The translations under genes were made by a program, and so were the position numbers. Source: an uncultured candidate division Zixibacteria bacterium (GTDB lineage: Bacteria > Zixibacteria > MSB-5A5 > GN15 > PGXB01). From it: a stretch of DNA of 12,146 bases. A model generated the notes under the pieces. It saw only the letters and a list, made by a program, of their open reading frames with translations, did not search any database and was not told the origin of the DNA. Of the stretch, positions 11,885 to 12,146 are shown one piece after another (position 1 is the first letter of the stretch; every line of letters starts with the position of its first letter). The stretch spans positions 1 to 12,146 of the forward strand of contig CALAMC010000062.1 of NCBI GenBank assembly GCA_937925655.1, written 5' to 3'.

Positions 11885-12146
11885 ATGAAAACTTCGACCT
11901 ATTGCTTAGCCAAGATTCTTATATCCGCGATAGCGATATTATGCCTGATTCCCGCGTGCGATGATGACGGGTCTGCCATCGTCGAACCGCCCCCGGCCAT
12001 TCCGCCTTCGGCGGCGATTCCGGCCTGGTCGCCGACCGGGGAATGGATCGCCGTCTCCCGTTTGCCCGCTATGGGTCGGATCCCGCGCGGAGTGTATCTT
12101 ATCCGCCCCGATGGCTCCGAATTCCGGCAATTCCCGGGTCTTGAAG
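11885..12146 (+). CDS. PD40 beta-propeller lipoprotein, 5' part (cut by window end)
   Basis: From the ATG at 11885 (GAGGG at 11873-11877, 7 nt upstream) a frame stays open to the window edge, giving 87 residues. A signal peptide ends in CLIPAC with C25 as probable lipidation site, followed by acidic DDD and a Pro-rich linker. The first propeller blade is IPAWSPTGEWIAV, then GVYLIRPDGSEF. It aligns without gaps to the start of the lipoprotein at 8039-8977 (VPAWSPDGQWIAI, GIYLVRPDGSDL), so the two are paralogues on either side of the subtilase. Its codons are clearly GC-rich, unlike the AT-rich paralogue. Confidence 0.75.
   Translation, partial: MKTSTYCLAKILISAIAILCLIPACDDDGSAIVEPPPAIPPSAAIPAWSPTGEWIAVSRLPAMGRIPRGVYLIRPDGSEFRQFPGLE

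Overview
The window most likely comes from an uncultured bacterium of the FCB superphylum, possibly candidate phylum Zixibacteria. This is inferred from a PorV/PorQ-type outer-membrane protein, a large secreted subtilase ending in a 'QNYPNPFN' type IX secretion/FlgD-like tail, and lipoproteins with WD40-like (PD40) repeats. No rRNA, tRNA or marker gene is present to confirm it.

Layout. (1) 1-975: AT-rich. A possible 3' remnant of an upstream gene carries a REP-like palindrome, followed by an exported protein of unknown function at 193-975. (2) 976-1808: non-coding and repeat-rich, with two exact copies of a REP-like palindrome, a hairpin, two copies of a longer degenerate repeat (about 140 bp) and possible IS-end debris. 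(3) 1809-4308, minus strand, visibly GC-richer: a PorV/PorQ-family barrel whose mRNA may be leaderless, then two separately terminated exported heavy-metal-associated (HMA) proteins. One has an intact CxxC metal site; the other has lost both cysteines. (4) 4309-5118: non-coding, with two tandem copies of the same long repeat in the opposite orientation, a decayed palindrome, and a good promoter at the right end. (5) 5119-7512, plus strand: a compact three-gene restriction-modification-repair operon. It holds a Dcm-like C5-cytosine methyltransferase with a ribbon-helix-helix-like N-terminus, a PspGI/EcoRII-C-like endonuclease and a Vsr mismatch endonuclease, all consistent with CCWGG specificity. 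(6) 7513-8038: a gap with a decayed REP-associated transposase (RAYT) C-terminus, an inverted repeat and a promoter. (7) 8039-12146: a PD40 lipoprotein, a 902-aa secreted subtilase, a hairpin, a promoter and the start of a second PD40 lipoprotein paralogous to the first.

How the genes work together. The methyltransferase would protect CCWGG sites, the endonuclease would cut unmodified DNA, and Vsr would start repair of T:G mismatches left by deamination of the 5-methylcytosines. The methyltransferase's N-terminal domain and palindromes over its promoter suggest autoregulation. The HMA pair looks like an extracytoplasmic soft-metal-binding set. The lipoprotein-subtilase-lipoprotein set looks like a duplicated cell-surface or secreted module. 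Base composition shifts between these blocks and the dispersed repeats between them fit a mosaic accessory region.
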